From Syntrophaceae bacterium UBA4059 (GTDB lineage Bacteria > Desulfobacterota > Syntrophia > Syntrophales > Smithellaceae), in contig DFZJ01000047.1 in NCBI GenBank assembly GCA_002382045.1, positions 3,028 to 10,226 on the forward strand: DNA of 7,199 nt, written 5' to 3'. Shown piece by piece: positions 5,785-7,199 of the stretch; the stretch's first letter is position 1; the number at the start of each line of letters is the position of its first letter. The notes under the pieces were generated by a model. That model saw only the letters and a list, made by a program, of their open reading frames with translations, was not told the origin of the DNA and made no database searches. The translations under genes were made by a program, and so were the position numbers.

Positions 5785-5791
5785 TGCATGC

Positions 5792-7147
5792 ATGTCCGAT
5801 AAATATGATCTGATTGTCATTGGCGGCGGCCCGGGAGGGCTGGCGGCGGCGGAGATGGCGGCGGCCCGGAAAAAACGGGTCCTCATCATCGAAAAAGACG
5901 GCTGGGGCGGCACCTGCACGCACCGCGGCTGCATTCCCACTAAGGCGCTGCTCACCTGCAGTAAATTTTATTCGGATTTGAAAAAACTCAAACGCGTCGG
6001 TGTTCATGTTGGTCAAGTTGCCGTTGATTTTGCCGCCATGAAAAAACACCAGCAGCAGATTGTTAAAATCGCGGCCCTTGGCGCGCAAAAAAGTCTTACG
6101 GACGCCGGGGTGGAATCCAAGCAGGGCCTGGGTGAAATATTGTCGCCTCATGAGGTGCGTTTGACGGATTCATCCGGGCAAAGTCAGTTGCTGGTGACGG
6201 ATAACATCCTCATCGCGTGGGGGTCACAGCCGCAAATTCTGGCGGATATCCAGACCTCGGAACGTGTCCTGACCTCGGACGACATTCTCGGCATGACAAC
6301 ACTGCCGTCCGCCATGATCATTGTCGGCGGCAGTTTCATTGGTGTCGAATACGCCACGGTATTTGCCGAACTTGGCGTGAAAGTTATTCTGGTGGAATGG
6401 CTGGATCAAATTTTGCCGCAGGAAGATGAAGAAGCCGCTGATTTTCTCCATCAGGAGCTGACCCGCCAGGGGATTGCCGTCCACACCTCGACCAGGCTGA
6501 TCAGTCTCAAAGAGTCGGCAGACGGTGTTGTGATGCAGGCGGAGAAAAATGGTGAAGCCACGGAAATGCGCGCCGCATGCGCCCTGCTTTGCACCGGCCG
6601 GAAGCCGCTTTTGCACCTCGAACAGTTGAACAAACTGGGAATGGACTATACGAGCGCCGGAATCAGAGTGGATGAAAATATGATGACGTCCGTCCCGGCG
6701 ATTTATGCCGCAGGCGATGTTACAGGCGGTATGATGCTGGCGCACCGCGCGGCAAGGCAGGCCAAAGTCGCGGTGGAAAATATGTTCGGCGGCGGCGATT
6801 GCGCGTATCATGAAAACTTTATTCCATCCGTTGTTTACAGTCATCCGCAGATTGCGCGTGTCGGTTACACCCGGAAGCGGGCCCGGGATGAAGGTTTAAA
6901 CATAGAAGTCTTTCAATCCAGCTACAGCGCCAATATTATTGCACGAGCCGAGTTGATGGGGCAGGGTTTTGTCAAAGTTGTCTTCCATCAGGACGAAATC
7001 ATTGGCGCGGTTATCGTTGGCGACCATGCCGCTGATCTTCTTTCACCGCTCGCCCTGGCCGTATCCAACAAGTTGACCCGAAAGCAGCTTGCCGCCTGGG
7101 TGATTCCGCACCCGACGCTCAGCGAAATGATGAATTTTCCGGGGTGA
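5792..7147 (+). CDS. lpdA: Dihydrolipoyl dehydrogenase-family FAD disulfide oxidoreductase
   Basis: The 451-residue protein has the full architecture of class I pyridine nucleotide-disulfide oxidoreductases. The FAD-binding motif is IGGGPGGLAAAE at 10-21, with Glu34 at the end of the second strand. The redox-active disulfide is Cys42/Cys47 in GGTCTHRGCIPTKALL. The NAD-binding region is VGGSFIGVE at 178-186 with Glu202, whose acidic residue favours NAD over NADP. The second FAD motif is AIYAAGDVTGG at 303-313. The dimerisation domain ends with the HPTLSE catalytic dyad His440/Glu445, which is diagnostic for dihydrolipoamide dehydrogenase-type activity: reoxidising the lipoyl group of 2-oxoacid dehydrogenase or glycine cleavage complexes with NAD. 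Two details differ from typical Lpd: the loop between the cysteines is THRG and not LNxG, and the third Gly of the NAD motif is Ser181. The symbol is therefore tentative, and a related NAD-linked disulfide reductase is possible. No E1, E2 or glycine-cleavage gene is visible; the next gene overlaps by one base. Confidence 0.87.
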   Translation: MSDKYDLIVIGGGPGGLAAAEMAAARKKRVLIIEKDGWGGTCTHRGCIPTKALLTCSKFYSDLKKLKRVGVHVGQVAVDFAAMKKHQQQIVKIAALGAQKSLTDAGVESKQGLGEILSPHEVRLTDSSGQSQLLVTDNILIAWGSQPQILADIQTSERVLTSDDILGMTTLPSAMIIVGGSFIGVEYATVFAELGVKVILVEWLDQILPQEDEEAADFLHQELTRQGIAVHTSTRLISLKESADGVVMQAEKNGEATEMRAACALLCTGRKPLLHLEQLNKLGMDYTSAGIRVDENMMTSVPAIYAAGDVTGGMMLAHRAARQAKVAVENMFGGGDCAYHENFIPSVVYSHPQIARVGYTRKRARDEGLNIEVFQSSYSANIIARAELMGQGFVKVVFHQDEIIGAVIVGDHAADLLSPLALAVSNKLTRKQLAAWVIPHPTLSEMMNFPG

Positions 7148-7199
7148 TGACCAGGAAAGAAATCCTGCCCCCTCTTGACGTTGAAGAACCCATTAAAAG
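7147..7199 (+). CDS. Start of an unidentified downstream gene (cut by window edge)
   Basis: An ATG at 7147-7149 overlaps the flavoprotein stop codon by one base (TGATG) and stays open for 17 codons to the right edge, beginning MTRKEILPPLDVEEPIK. The overlap is the classic layout of a translationally coupled operon partner; no separate strong ribosome binding site is visible, only a GGGG run just before it. Too little is present to identify the product. A lipoate-related gene would fit the neighbour, but that is a guess from context only. Confidence 0.5.
   Translation, partial: MTRKEILPPLDVEEPIK

Larger units (their letters stand above)
5655..5791. promoter_or_regulatory. Divergent intergenic region between xseA and the flavoprotein gene
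   Basis: These 137 bases must hold the promoters for both the minus-strand operon and the plus-strand flavoprotein gene. No box pair is strong. A weak plus-strand candidate is TTGCCT (5739-5744), 17 bases, TAATGA (5762-5767). On the minus strand TTGAAT, a -35-like hexamer, occurs in each copy of the tandem repeat and TTGTCA lies beside it, but no good -10 accompanies them. The heptamer GGTATGA occurs twice (5693-5699 and 5745-5751), flanking the tandem repeat. CAGGAATTTCTG at 5726-5737 is a 12-base palindrome with one mismatched pair. Confidence 0.45.

Noticed and set aside
6224..6844. Minus-strand open frame of 206 codons inside the flavoprotein gene
   Set aside because: It is the antisense of conserved NAD- and FAD-binding motifs; its His/Arg-rich, low-complexity composition is typical of shadow frames.

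Overview
The window looks like ordinary bacterial chromosome, most compatible with a Gram-negative, Desulfobacterota/deltaproteobacteria-like organism. That assignment is an inference from the compact xseA-xseB-ispA-dxs gene order, the protein flavours and a solitary ModE-type regulator; no rRNA or other phylogenetic marker is present. There are no tRNAs, insertion sequences, phage genes or CRISPR repeats. Six complete genes, one gene cut by the right edge and several short regulatory elements can be supported.

Layout. (1) 1-701, plus strand: a TetR-family regulator that starts at a TTG codon behind a strong ribosome binding site and a perfect TATAAT box. It is visibly more AT-rich than the rest. 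(2) 719-1060, minus strand: a 113-residue protein made only of a ModE/LysR-type winged helix, convergent with the TetR gene across 17 bases. Its promoter (about 1096-1131) lies inside a perfect 10-base inverted repeat that carries near-consensus -35 and -10 boxes on both strands. (3) 1131-1268: a gene-free stretch holding several GCCCG/CGGGC inverted repeats. (4) 1269-5654, minus strand: a tightly packed set transcribed in the order xseA, xseB, ispA, dxs. XseA and XseB form exonuclease VII. Dxs makes 1-deoxy-D-xylulose 5-phosphate at the head of the MEP isoprenoid pathway, and IspA condenses the C5 products to farnesyl diphosphate. (5) 5655-5791: a divergent intergenic region with a perfect 11-base tandem repeat. 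(6) 5792-7147, plus strand: a dihydrolipoamide dehydrogenase-family flavoprotein, followed by a one-base-overlapping start of another gene that leaves the window.

How the genes work together. The minus-strand block is a housekeeping operon that couples a DNA-repair nuclease to isoprenoid precursor synthesis, a common bacterial arrangement with no known mechanistic link. Its junctions are tight: the last codons of xseA form the xseB ribosome binding site, xseB and ispA overlap by 11 bases, and the likely dxs ribosome binding site sits on the ispA stop codon. The flavoprotein belongs to a separate, divergent unit that continues to the right. Targets of the two regulators cannot be read from this window.

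The most interesting signal is the symmetric bidirectional promoter/operator in front of the ModE-like gene, together with the structured gene-free stretch beside it. I do not see a clearly new multi-gene system here.
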